In this document: one piece after another, positions 50,043-58,358 of the stretch
Layout: each line of letters begins with the position of its first letter
Numbering within the stretch: the stretch's first letter is position 1
Assembly: GCF_004114795.1 (NCBI RefSeq)
Contig: NZ_CP035311.1
Location: 62,001-126,000 of the forward strand
Reading direction: 5' to 3'
DNA length: 64,000 nucleotides
From: Janthinobacterium sp. 17J80-10
GTDB lineage: Bacteria; Pseudomonadota; Gammaproteobacteria; Burkholderiales; Burkholderiaceae_D
Program-made: the position numbers and the translations under genes
Notes under the pieces: generated by a model
What the model saw: the letters and a program-made list of their open reading frames with translations, nothing else
What the model was told of the DNA's origin: nothing
Databases searched by the model: none

Positions 50043-50368
50043 CTGATTGCCTGCTTCCGAACGACTTTTATTGACCGGCCTGTCGCACCACCCGACGACA
50101 GACAGATACTGACAAACTTGCGCAAACCCCTGCCGGCATTGAGTTTATTTCCACATGGCAACATGCGTAAGCCGTGCACGCTTACGGTGCGCGGGGTTTT
50201 CTGCGAGCGCAATGTAACTGAATTTCCGCCTGACATACCGCGCAAATTCCCTTACACTTGACGCGTGTTTCCAATTTTCTGCGCCGGCAGGAATGTTCTT
50301 CACAAGGACAAAGAAGCACCATCGCAAAGAAGCACCGTCTCACCTTCACATTGGAATAGTGCGCATTC
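50043..50368. other. 326-bp intergenic region upstream of small HTH regulator
   Basis: No gene seen. It contains a perfect inverted repeat CGTAAGC-N7-GCTTACG (50166-50186), a TTGACG that could be a -35 element at about 50258, and the tandem repeat described at 50310-50336. The region is lower in GC than its neighbours near 50100-50300. Confidence 0.5.
50310..50336 (+). repeat. Tandem 11-bp repeat with 16-bp period before HTH regulator
   Basis: AAAGAAGCACC occurs at 50310-50320 and again at 50326-50336, ending 32 bases before the regulator's start codon. It is placed where an autoregulatory operator could overlap the leader. Confidence 0.5.
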
Positions 50369-50782
50369 ATGAAAGCATCGATAGAACGGGAAGATTTCAG
50401 CGAGCGATTGCAACATGCCTTGCGCAATGCTGATTATTCTCCCGACAGCCCTACCCAACTGGCGCGGGAATTCAACATCCGCTTTGCGGGCCGCCCGATC
50501 ACCGTGCATGCCGCCCGCAAGTGGCTGGTGGGCGAAGCGATCCCCACCCAGGAAAAACTGCGCACGCTGGCGCAATGGCTGGGCGTGCAGGCCGAATGGC
50601 TGCGCTTCGGCAGCGGCCAGCAGGAGCAGCGCATGGGCGGCGCCGGCGGCGATGCCACCGAGCGCTTCGACTCCGCCGACGTCAAGCTGATCGCCGATCT
50701 GCAGCGACTCGACGAACACCACCGCACCATCGCGCGCGAATTCATCCGCCTCTTGGTGCGCATGAATCGCGCCAAGGATTAA
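50369..50782 (+). CDS. Small helix-turn-helix transcriptional regulator (137 aa)
   Basis: A 137-residue soluble protein. Residues about 20-75 form a lambda-repressor-like helix-turn-helix: SPTQLAREFNIRFAGRPITV, then AARKWLVGEAIPTQEKLRTL and AQWLGVQAEWLRFG. The C-terminal half ends in a helix (FDSADVKLIADLQRLDEHHR), which may serve in dimerisation. The full fold resembles short XRE-like regulators common in Burkholderiales. The target is unknown; the tandem repeat upstream suggests self-control. Confidence 0.8.
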   Translation: MKASIEREDFSERLQHALRNADYSPDSPTQLAREFNIRFAGRPITVHAARKWLVGEAIPTQEKLRTLAQWLGVQAEWLRFGSGQQEQRMGGAGGDATERFDSADVKLIADLQRLDEHHRTIAREFIRLLVRMNRAKD

Positions 50783-50785
50783 AAA

Positions 50786-50817
50786 CCCCAGGTCGGGAAT
50801 TCTCCGCCCGGGGCTTT
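50786..50817 (+). terminator. Terminator-like hairpin after HTH regulator
   Basis: CCCC-A-GG near 50786-50792 pairs imperfectly with CC-C-GGGG at 50807-50813, followed by CTTTC. It lies 4 bases after the regulator's stop. The short T-run makes it only probable. Confidence 0.4.
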
Positions 50818-50882
50818 CGGCCACATTGCTTGCGCACGCAACCTTGACGTCCGTGTTCCTCAGTCAGCGATAGACAACCGCA

Positions 50883-52091
50883 TTACTTCCAGAGCGCGCA
50901 TTTTGATTCGGCTTTGGTCATGTAGGCCTGTTCGCCGGGAATGGTCTGCACCAGCTTGTAGTAATCCCATGGCTTTTTCGATTCGGCAGGCGACTTCACC
51001 TCCATCAAGTACATGTCATGCACCATGCGGCCATCCGGGCGAACCACGCCGTTTTTGGTGAAGAAATCGTTGATTTTGGTTTTGCGCAAATGCGCCATGA
51101 TGGTGTCCGCATCGGTCGTGCCGGTCGCCTTGACCGCATTCAGATACTGGATAGTCGCCGAGGCATCCGCAGCCTGAAACATCGACGGCATTTTTTTCAT
51201 TTTCTCGAAATAACGGGCCGACCATTTGCGCGAATCATCGTTCAGGTCCCAGTACCAGCCGTCGGTGAGATACATGCCCTTGGTGACATCCAAGCCGAGC
51301 GCATGCACATCGTTAATGAAGATCAGCATGCCGGCCAGCTTCATCGTTTTGGTGATGCCGAATTCGTTGGCGGCCTTGATCGCGTTGATGGTGTCGCCGC
51401 CCGCATTGGCTAATCCAAGCACTTGCGCTTTCGAGGCTTGCGCCTGCAACAGGAACGATGAAAAATCGGGCGCTGACAGGGGATGCTTGACGCTACCCAC
51501 GACCTTGCCACCGTTAGTCTTAACGATATCGGCAGTATCTTTTTCCAGCGAAGTGCCGAACGCATAATCGACGGTCAGGAAATACCAGGATTTGCCCCCT
51601 TGCTTGGTCAGCGCTGCGCCGGTGCCACGGGCAAGCGCTGTCGTGTCATACGCATATTGAATCGTGTAGGCATTGCATTCTTCGTTGGTCAGGCGAGTGG
51701 TTCCCGAACCGGCCGAAATGAAGACCTTTTTCTTTTCCGCGGCGATTCTTGCCATCGCCAGATTCGCCGCCGAGTTCGCACCGCCGATCAGCATATCCAC
51801 GCCTTGGCTGTCGAACCATTCACGGGCCTTGGCTGCCGCCACATCGGCCTTGTTCAAATGATCGGCGGCAATCAGCTCGACCTTTTTCCCATTGACCACG
51901 CCGCCGAAATCGGCAATCGCCAGCTTGATCGCTTCGACGCCGCCTGGGCCATCAAAGTCGGCATAGACGCCGGACATATCGGTGATGAAGCCAATTTTGA
52001 TGACATTGTCTGCTGCGCAAGCCGACGCCGCCATTCCAAACGTGCCAGCTACCGCAATGGCGAGCGAGGTAATTTTTCTATTCATTCTCAT
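50883..52091 (-). CDS. ABC transporter periplasmic binding protein (branched-chain amino acid / Peripla_BP_6 type)
   Basis: A 402-residue secreted protein with a signal peptide (MNRKITSLAIAVAGTFGMAASACA). The mature start IKIGFITDMSGVYADFDGPG and the segments LIGGANSAANLAMARIAAEK and FLTVDYAFGTSLEKDTADIV are typical of LivJ/LivK-like proteins. GGAGGAAACGACC precedes the start. No permease or ATPase genes are near. It follows the dehydrogenase pair on the same strand after 117 bases, so it probably binds a substrate related to that pathway, such as a small organic acid. Confidence 0.88.
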   Translation of the reverse strand: MRMNRKITSLAIAVAGTFGMAASACAADNVIKIGFITDMSGVYADFDGPGGVEAIKLAIADFGGVVNGKKVELIAADHLNKADVAAAKAREWFDSQGVDMLIGGANSAANLAMARIAAEKKKVFISAGSGTTRLTNEECNAYTIQYAYDTTALARGTGAALTKQGGKSWYFLTVDYAFGTSLEKDTADIVKTNGGKVVGSVKHPLSAPDFSSFLLQAQASKAQVLGLANAGGDTINAIKAANEFGITKTMKLAGMLIFINDVHALGLDVTKGMYLTDGWYWDLNDDSRKWSARYFEKMKKMPSMFQAADASATIQYLNAVKATGTTDADTIMAHLRKTKINDFFTKNGVVRPDGRMVHDMYLMEVKSPAESKKPWDYYKLVQTIPGEQAYMTKAESKCALWK

Positions 52092-52208
52092 GGTCGTTTC
52101 CTCCAGTAAAAACTTATGGTGTCGTTCTATTTATTCACCAGGCAATGCACCTGGCACTTTTTCACTATCACATCCACATCCAACCCCGGCTGTGGCGGCC
52201 GGTTCGCA

Positions 52209-53792
52209 TCAGCACGCGGTGCGTGTCATCGTCCCGTCAACCAGTCGTAAAAGGCCGAGCGGATTGGCATCCTGCAAGGCAGGCGGCAGCAACTCGTCCG
52301 GATAATTCTGGTAGCACACCGGCCGCAAAAAGCGTTCAATCGCCAAGGTGCCCACCGACGTGCCGCGTGCATCCGACGTTGCCGGGTAAGGTCCGCCATG
52401 CACCATCGCATCGCATACTTCGACGCCGGTCGGGTAACCATTGATCAGCAATCGCCCGGCCTTCTCTTCCAGAGACTCAATCAAGTCCTGGTAGGCGTGC
52501 AAGTCATCCCGCTCCGCCTGCAGCGTCGCCGTCAGCTGGCCATGCATGCGCGCGGCAAAGTCGAGCAGCTGCTCCCGGTTGTCAAGCTCGACCACCACGG
52601 TCGCCGGACCGAACACTTCTTCTTCCAGCGGCGCGGCAGGGTTGAACAGCAACGCTGCGTTAGCCTTGAACAAGTGTGGCGTGGCCTGGTTGCCGGCGGC
52701 GTCACCACCTGCGAGCATCTCGATGCCAGGCAATTGAGTGAGGCGCCTGATGCCGGCGGCATAATTGGCGTGGGTGGCAGCAGTCAGCATGGTCTGCGGC
52801 GCCTGTGCCGACATCGCTTTTTTCAGCTGGCCGACAAACTCGCTGAAATCCGGCGAGCGCACACCGATTACCAGGCCCGGATTGGTGCACAACTGGCCGC
52901 AACCCATGGTGACTGACGCTGCCAGTTCATTGGCGATTGCAGTGCCGCGCTTGTGCAGGGCCTGCGGCAACAAGATGATCGGATTGATGCTCGACATTTC
53001 GGCAAAGACCGGAATCGGCTGCGGCCGTGCGGCAGCCATGTCGCACAATGCGCGTCCGCCCTTGAGCGACCCGGTAAAGCCGACTGCCTGGATGCCGCTT
53101 GCCTTGACCAGCCGCGCACCGACATCGACGCCGTAAATCATGTTGAATACGCCGGCCGGCACGCCGCAGCGGCGGGCAGCACGTTCAATGGCGTCGGCCA
53201 CTCTTTCGGAAGTCACCATGTGGCCGGTATGCGCCTTGACGACCACCGGACAACCAGCCGCCAGCGCCGCGGCGGTATCGCCGCCGGCGACCGAAAACGC
53301 CAGGGGGAAATTGCTGGCGCCAAACACCGCAACCGGTCCGATGCCCATTTTTACCTGGCGCAGGTCCGGGCGCGCCTGCGGTTGGCGGTCGGGCAATGCA
53401 TGATCGATGCGCGCGCCATGAAAATCGCCCCGCCGCAAAACTTTGGCGAACAAGCGCATCTGATTGCTGGTGCGCGTGCGCTCGCCCACAATCCGGGCGC
53501 TCGGCAATGCCGTCTCACGGGCGACTTCGGCGACGAAGTCCTCGCCCAGGGCGTCGAGCTCTTCGGCAATCGCATCAAGAAATGCCGCCCGCTTTTCCGC
53601 CGGCAGCTTGCGATAGCGCGGATAGGCGGCAGCAGCAGCGGCGACTGCGGCATCGACTTCGGCGTTGCTGGCTTCGTGAAACGCGACCGGATAGGCGTCG
53701 CCGCTGGCCGCTGCAAGGCTGCGCAGTGTGATGGCGCCCTTGGCGCTGCGCTGGCCACCGATATAATTGTGGCCGAGAATGGAAGTTGTCAC
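52209..53792 (-). CDS. Aldehyde dehydrogenase, alpha-ketoglutaric semialdehyde dehydrogenase-like (NADP+)
   Basis: The GTG at 53792 is preceded by AAGGA and gives 527 residues; GTG 53849 is an alternative. GPVAVFGASNFPLAFSVAGG is the Rossmann entry and VGFTGSLKGGRALCDMAAAR the cofactor loop. FAEMSSINPIILL carries the catalytic Glu and MGCGQLCTNPGLVIG the nucleophile Cys (near 299). The form matches the KGSADH (2,5-dioxovalerate dehydrogenase) branch used in sugar-acid and hydroxyproline breakdown. The exact aldehyde is not certain. It starts within about 60 bases of the alcohol dehydrogenase stop, so the two form an operon. Confidence 0.88.
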   Translation of the reverse strand: MTTSILGHNYIGGQRSAKGAITLRSLAAASGDAYPVAFHEASNAEVDAAVAAAAAAYPRYRKLPAEKRAAFLDAIAEELDALGEDFVAEVARETALPSARIVGERTRTSNQMRLFAKVLRRGDFHGARIDHALPDRQPQARPDLRQVKMGIGPVAVFGASNFPLAFSVAGGDTAAALAAGCPVVVKAHTGHMVTSERVADAIERAARRCGVPAGVFNMIYGVDVGARLVKASGIQAVGFTGSLKGGRALCDMAAARPQPIPVFAEMSSINPIILLPQALHKRGTAIANELAASVTMGCGQLCTNPGLVIGVRSPDFSEFVGQLKKAMSAQAPQTMLTAATHANYAAGIRRLTQLPGIEMLAGGDAAGNQATPHLFKANAALLFNPAAPLEEEVFGPATVVVELDNREQLLDFAARMHGQLTATLQAERDDLHAYQDLIESLEEKAGRLLINGYPTGVEVCDAMVHGGPYPATSDARGTSVGTLAIERFLRPVCYQNYPDELLPPALQDANPLGLLRLVDGTMTRTAC

Positions 53793-53855
53793 TGGATGAT
53801 GTCCTTGTTTGTTCAGCGATGTGTCGTCATGGCGTACAGTGAAATTCACCGGCGC

Positions 53856-54995
53856 TTACAGCGACTGTTCCAGCATCGTTGCGTAATCTTCTTCGCTGGC
53901 CACGCGGGGATTGGTCTTGTGGCTGTGATCGGCCAGCGCGCCCTGGATAATCTTCGGGAACAGCGCGCGGTTCACGTCCAGTTCTTTCAACCCGGCCGGC
54001 AATCCCAGCCGCTGGTTGAGCGCCTGGATGGCGGAGCCGATCTCGGCCGGATCGGCCAGGCCCATCGCCTGCGCCATGCGCGCCAGCTTGTTATCTTTCT
54101 GTACCGACGCCGACGACCGGTTGAAGTCGATCACCGCCGGCAGGAAAATCGCGTTCAGCGTGCCGTGATGCAGGCGCGGATTGGCGCCGCCCAGCGAATG
54201 ACTCAAGCTATGCACGCAACCCAAACCCTTTTGAAATGCTAGGGCGCCCTGCATCGACGCGCTCATCATGTTGAAGCGGGCTTCACGGTCTTCCGGATCG
54301 CGGGTGGCGCGTTCGATATGCGACCATGCACGCCACAAGCCATCGAGGGCAATGCCGTCTGCCGGCGGGTTGAAGGCTGGCGCCATGAAGGTTTCCATGC
54401 AATGGGCAATGGCATCCATGCCGGTGGCCGCTGTCAGCATGGCCGGCAGCTTGAGCGTCAATTCCGGATCGCAGATCGCCGATTTCGGCACCAGGTACGG
54501 CGACAGGATGCCAACCTTGCGGCCATCGTCGAGAATCAGGATGGCGCCGCGTCCCACTTCGCTGCCGGTGCCGGCGGTCGTTGGAATGGCAATCACCGGT
54601 GCGGTGGCCGAAGTGATGCGGGCAACGCCGCCTTCGATGGCGGCAAAGGTTTTCAGCGGACCGGTGTGGGTGGCCAGCACGGCGACACCCTTGGCCAAGT
54701 CGATCGAGGAACCGCCACCGACCGCGATGACGCCGTCAAAAGCGCCTTCGCGGTAAATGTCGGCGGCGGCGCGCACCGCAGCTTCGTTCGGATTGGGCGG
54801 CGTCTGGTCGAACACGGCCACGCTGGCGGCATTGTTCAGTTGCGCCAGCACCCGGTCGAGAATGCCGGCGGCCTTGATGCCGGCATCGGTCACGATCATT
54901 GGACGGCGGATGCCGATGCGGTCGCATTCCTGTTGCAGCAAGCTCAGTGCGCCGAAATCAAATTGAACCTGAGTAATATAGTTAATCAGTGCCAT
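53856..54995 (-). CDS. Iron-containing alcohol dehydrogenase
   Basis: A 379-residue group III alcohol dehydrogenase. The nucleotide-binding GGGSSIDLAKGVAVLA (near 95-110), the Asp and His metal ligands in TGMDAIAHCMETFM (near 195), then HSLSHSLGG (near 263) and HHGTLNAIFLP (near 275) are all present. It oxidises an alcohol to an aldehyde, which the adjacent aldehyde dehydrogenase could oxidise further. It is the first gene of the transcript divergent from a LysR regulator. Confidence 0.9.
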   Translation of the reverse strand: MALINYITQVQFDFGALSLLQQECDRIGIRRPMIVTDAGIKAAGILDRVLAQLNNAASVAVFDQTPPNPNEAAVRAAADIYREGAFDGVIAVGGGSSIDLAKGVAVLATHTGPLKTFAAIEGGVARITSATAPVIAIPTTAGTGSEVGRGAILILDDGRKVGILSPYLVPKSAICDPELTLKLPAMLTAATGMDAIAHCMETFMAPAFNPPADGIALDGLWRAWSHIERATRDPEDREARFNMMSASMQGALAFQKGLGCVHSLSHSLGGANPRLHHGTLNAIFLPAVIDFNRSSASVQKDNKLARMAQAMGLADPAEIGSAIQALNQRLGLPAGLKELDVNRALFPKIIQGALADHSHKTNPRVASEEDYATMLEQSL

Positions 54996-55122
54996 GAGGG
55001 GGTTTTCCCAAAAGTTATAGATGAAATATTTGCCGCGTTAGCGCGCTGGCGCCATATCCGCATGCAGACGATCGCTGCTTTTTATTTATAGAGCGAAAGC
55101 CAGCACTTCAGGGGCAACTGTA

Positions 55123-55144
55123 AGTCAGGAAAACTTGCCTGACT
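55123..55144. promoter_or_regulatory. LysR-type operator candidate between alcohol dehydrogenase and lysR
   Basis: AGTCAGG-N8-CCTGACT is a perfect 7-bp inverted repeat in the 200-base divergent gap, 51 bases before the lysR start. LysR-type proteins usually bind such dyads (T-N11-A class) between their own gene and a divergent target. It is the best operator candidate in this region. Confidence 0.6.
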
Positions 55145-55195
55145 AATGAGAAGTGATTATGCTGGTATAACTTTTTTTCATATCAGAGTGGCGTT

Positions 55196-56137
55196 ATGTT
55201 GCCTCCCCTTAACTCGATCGTCTCCCGCCTGCGTTTGAAACAGCTGCGTCTGCTGGTTGCGCTGGGCGACCATGGATCCCTCATCAAAGCGGCCGAACAG
55301 GTGGCGTTGACACAGCCCGGCGCAAGCAAGGCGCTGCACGAAATCGAATCGGCGTTAGGCGCCACCCTGTTCGTGCGCACCAATCGCGGTCTCGAACCGA
55401 ATGACGTGGGGCACGTCGTGATCCGCTACGCGCGCCTGATTCAGACCGATCTGGCGCACTTGCGGGAAGAGATGATCGGCATTCTGCAGGGCCATGGTGG
55501 CCGCCTGTCGCTCGGCACGATCATGGGTGCGGTGCCGCTGCTGACCGAGGCCTTGTCGCGGCTGCTGGAAAAACGCCAGGCGCTTTCGGTTGAAATCGTC
55601 GAGGATACCAGCGCCCACCTGCTCCATATGCTGGACGAGGGCAGGCTCGATCTGGCGATCTGCCGCACCAGCATCAGCCAGCGTCCGCACCTGTATGACA
55701 GTCTGGACGTGCGCGACGAGCAATTGGCGGTGGTGGCCAACAAGAGTCACCCGCTGGCGCAGGAAAAAAAACTGGTGCTGTCCGATCTGGCCGGCTTTCG
55801 CTGGGTGGTCTACTCGGCCAACATGCCGATGCGACTGCTGCTGGAACGCGAATTTCACGAGGCGGGTCTGCGTTTTCCTCTCTATCTGCTGGAAACGACA
55901 TCAGCCTTCACCACGCTGTCGCTGCTGCAAAGGAACCCGACGCTGGTGGCCTTGCTGTCGACCGACGTCGCGCAATTCTGTTCACGCTTCGGCATGACGA
56001 CAGTGCTGCCACTGGAACTGCATTCGCGCAGCGAACCGTACCAGCTGGTCACGCGGCATGGGAGCGTGCTGTCGCCGGTGGCCCGCCTGTTTATTCAGGA
56101 GCTGACCCAGGAATCCGGCGACGTTGCCAGCCTATAG
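55196..56137 (+). CDS. LysR-type transcriptional regulator
   Basis: A 313-residue regulator. The winged HTH is at residues 10-70 (LRLKQLRLLVALGDHGSLIK, then QVALTQPGASKALHEIESAL). The inducer-binding domain covers 95-300, with LSLGTIMGAVPLLTEALSRL and LDLAICRTSISQRP. It resembles GbpR-like regulators of sugar uptake in general pattern. It is divergent from the iron-dependent alcohol dehydrogenase and likely controls that operon. Its stop overlaps the convergent SDR gene by 6 bases. Confidence 0.9.
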   Translation: MLPPLNSIVSRLRLKQLRLLVALGDHGSLIKAAEQVALTQPGASKALHEIESALGATLFVRTNRGLEPNDVGHVVIRYARLIQTDLAHLREEMIGILQGHGGRLSLGTIMGAVPLLTEALSRLLEKRQALSVEIVEDTSAHLLHMLDEGRLDLAICRTSISQRPHLYDSLDVRDEQLAVVANKSHPLAQEKKLVLSDLAGFRWVVYSANMPMRLLLEREFHEAGLRFPLYLLETTSAFTTLSLLQRNPTLVALLSTDVAQFCSRFGMTTVLPLELHSRSEPYQLVTRHGSVLSPVARLFIQELTQESGDVASL

Positions 56138-56914
56138 CGGCAGGTTGCGCGGCTTGCGCCCGGCCTTGGCGCTGACGGCGTCAAACACGGCATTGGGCAA
56201 TAGCCGCAGCAGCTTTGCCACCATCCCCATCTGCCACGGGATCACCCGGTAGCTTGTGCCCGCAGCGATGGCTTGCTGCGCGCGCACGGCGAATTTTTCA
56301 GCCGGCATCAAAAATGGCATGGGATAGGGATTAATGCGCGTCATCGGCGTGTCGATATACCCCGGCGCAATCGTCACCACGCGGATGCCGCTACCGCGCA
56401 ATTCCACCCGCAACGATTCGCAGTAACTGATGACCGCCGCCTTCGAGGCGCTGTAGGCGCCGGCGCCGGGTATGCCGCGGATGCCGGCAACGCTGCCGAT
56501 GCCGACCAGGCGGCAAGCCTGCCCCGCGGCGGCCTGCCGCTTCATCGTCGCGATGAACGGCGCAAAAGTCGCCACCGTGGCCGACAGGTTGGTGGCAACG
56601 ATCCGCTCGAACACCGCCAGGTCTTCGGCAAATTCCGTCAGGGTGCCCTGCGAAATGCCGGCATTGGCAATCACCACGTCGGCGCCGCCGGCGAGCGCAA
56701 TGAAATCGGCAGCGGCGGCAGCCAGCGCGCCATGGTCGGTGACGTCGAGCGGGTAACAGCGATGCCGTTCCGGATGGGGCAAGCTTGCCGCCAGCTGCTG
56801 CAGCACGTCGGCGCGGCGCGCCACCAGCGCGAGGCATGCTCCCTGTGCGGCATAGTGCCGCGCCAGGGCGGCGCCCAGGCCGCTGGAGGCGCCGGTGATA
56901 AAGACTCTTTGCAT
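56132..56914 (-). CDS. Short-chain dehydrogenase/reductase
   Basis: A 260-residue classical SDR. The cofactor motif is TGASSGLGAALARHYA at the N terminus, NAG is in VVIANAGISQG, the catalytic Ser in GIGSVAGIRG, and Tyr and Lys in GAYSASKAAVIS (near 151-155). The C-terminal tail has a basic end. Substrate unknown. It is the last gene of the argS-SPOR-dsbA-SDR series, but a terminator lies between dsbA and this gene, so it may be transcribed separately. Confidence 0.9.
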   Translation of the reverse strand: MQRVFITGASSGLGAALARHYAAQGACLALVARRADVLQQLAASLPHPERHRCYPLDVTDHGALAAAAADFIALAGGADVVIANAGISQGTLTEFAEDLAVFERIVATNLSATVATFAPFIATMKRQAAAGQACRLVGIGSVAGIRGIPGAGAYSASKAAVISYCESLRVELRGSGIRVVTIAPGYIDTPMTRINPYPMPFLMPAEKFAVRAQQAIAAGTSYRVIPWQMGMVAKLLRLLPNAVFDAVSAKAGRKPRNLPL

Positions 56915-56926
56915 GGATCGGCCCTT

Positions 56927-56962
56927 GAAAAGAAAAAGTCCGCCGTCTTGCGAGCGGCGGAC
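56927..56962 (-). terminator. Intrinsic terminator after dsbA
   Basis: On the minus strand GTCCGCCG and CGGCGGAC form an 8-bp stem with a 9-base loop, followed by TTTTTCTTTTC. It is 32 bases after the dsbA stop, so it would end the argS-SPOR-dsbA transcript before the SDR gene. Confidence 0.85.
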
Positions 56963-56993
56963 CGAAAAGCGTGCGGCAAGCGTGCCGCCGCCC

Positions 56994-57671
56994 TTATTTT
57001 TTTGCCGCCGGCTTGGCGGACATGTTCACGAGGCTGTCCAGGACCTTGGCAGTGGCGGCATGCAATGCCGCGTCCGGCATGCGGCCGTTACCTTCGGAAA
57101 TAATGGAGGGCGCCGTCAAGTAGCGGCCATCGACTGCGAGGGTCGGCACGCCGCGGATCTGGTAAGCCGATTGCAGCTGCAAGGCGCGCTTGACCTTGGC
57201 ATCGACGCCGAAGGAATTGTAAAGGTCGAGGAATTTTTGCTTGTCGATGCCTTCCTTGGCAATGAAGTCGACGATCTGCGCCTCGGTATCGAGCTGGCGG
57301 CGCTCGACGTGGATGGCGCGGAACACTTTGGACTGGAACTCATCGGCCTTGCCCATCGCTTCCAGCGAGTAATACAGGCGCTGTTGCGGCACGAAGGAAT
57401 CGCGGAATGCCACCGGCACGCGCTTGAAGGCAATCTTGTCGCCCTGCTTTTTCACCCACTCGGCCAGGGCCGGCTCCAGGGTATTGCAGTGCGGGCAGGA
57501 GTACCAGAAAAACTCGGTGACCTCGACCTTGCCGGCCGCAGCTTCGGTCTGCTGCGGCTTGTCCAGGGTCAGGTAATCCTTGCCGTTTTGCGGATTGTCC
57601 GGCGTGGCGCTGACGGAAGCTGCCAGCAGGGAAAAACCGACGGCCATGAAAACACGAGAAAAAAGACGCAT
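56994..57671 (-). CDS. dsbA: Thiol:disulfide interchange protein DsbA
   Basis: The start at 57671 gives 225 residues with a signal peptide (MRLFSRVFMAVGFSLLAASVSA). The thioredoxin-fold active site is EFFWYSCPHCNTLEPALA, a CPHC pair near residue 58. The cis-proline loop is in IRGVPTLAVDGRYL. It introduces disulfides into secreted proteins in the periplasm. It follows the SPOR gene by 19 bases in the argS cluster, an arrangement common in betaproteobacteria. Confidence 0.93.
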   Translation of the reverse strand: MRLFSRVFMAVGFSLLAASVSATPDNPQNGKDYLTLDKPQQTEAAAGKVEVTEFFWYSCPHCNTLEPALAEWVKKQGDKIAFKRVPVAFRDSFVPQQRLYYSLEAMGKADEFQSKVFRAIHVERRQLDTEAQIVDFIAKEGIDKQKFLDLYNSFGVDAKVKRALQLQSAYQIRGVPTLAVDGRYLTAPSIISEGNGRMPDAALHAATAKVLDSLVNMSAKPAAKK

Positions 57672-57690
57672 ATCGATCCTTGTAAAAAAG

Positions 57691-58326
57691 TTATTTCTGG
57701 ATGCGAACGACTGCCACATCCACCCCATTTTCAGACAGCTTCGAGCGGATCCTGTTCATCGCATCAACTTGCGAAAACGGACCCACACGGACGCGATACA
57801 GGGTACCCGTATCGGCGCTGCGCTCGCTGATACTGCTTTCGACGCCCAGCAAGGCCAGCTTGGCCTTGGCATTTTCCGCATCAGCCTGCTCGCGGAAGGC
57901 GCCCGCCTGCAAATAATACGTCCACTTTTCTTCGCCTGCAGCGCCGTCCTTGGCGGCAGCCGCGCCTTCGGCCAGCTTGGCCTTGTCGGCGGCCGGGGCC
58001 GGGGCCGGCGCCTTGGCCGGCGCAACTGGCGCTGCGGTCGCCGGGGCCGGCGCGGCGGCTGGCGGCTCGGCGCTGACGGCAGGCTCTTCCTTCTGGAATT
58101 CGCGCGCGGCCTGCTTGGCCGCATCGCGGTTGCCGTACAGGGACTTGTTCAGGTCCGGCATCTGGCCGGCCTCGGGATCCTGCTTCGGCTTGAAGCCGCG
58201 GTCGACAAAGGGGATCGGGGTCTTGTTGATGGTAACGGCGACGCCCACTGCGATGCCCAGGCCGATGATCAGGCCGATGATAATTCCGAGAAAAGTGCCG
58301 CCGGCTTGCTTGTGCCTGTAGTTCAT
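57691..58326 (-). CDS. SPOR-domain protein (FtsN-like)
   Basis: ATG 58326 follows AGGAATTAC and gives 211 residues. A short cytoplasmic start (MNYRHKQAGG) precedes a single membrane helix (TFLGIIIGLIIGLGIAVGVA). A long linker rich in Ala, Pro and Lys then leads to the SPOR domain in the last 75 residues (WTYYLQAGAFREQADAENAK, YRVRVGPFSQVDAMNRIRSK). SPOR domains bind denuded peptidoglycan at division sites, so this is probably a divisome or cell-wall protein. It follows argS by 32 bases. Confidence 0.88.
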   Translation of the reverse strand: MNYRHKQAGGTFLGIIIGLIIGLGIAVGVAVTINKTPIPFVDRGFKPKQDPEAGQMPDLNKSLYGNRDAAKQAAREFQKEEPAVSAEPPAAAPAPATAAPVAPAKAPAPAPAADKAKLAEGAAAAKDGAAGEEKWTYYLQAGAFREQADAENAKAKLALLGVESSISERSADTGTLYRVRVGPFSQVDAMNRIRSKLSENGVDVAVVRIQK

Positions 58327-58358
58327 GTAATTCCTGCTGCTTCCGTAAAGAGGGTCCA

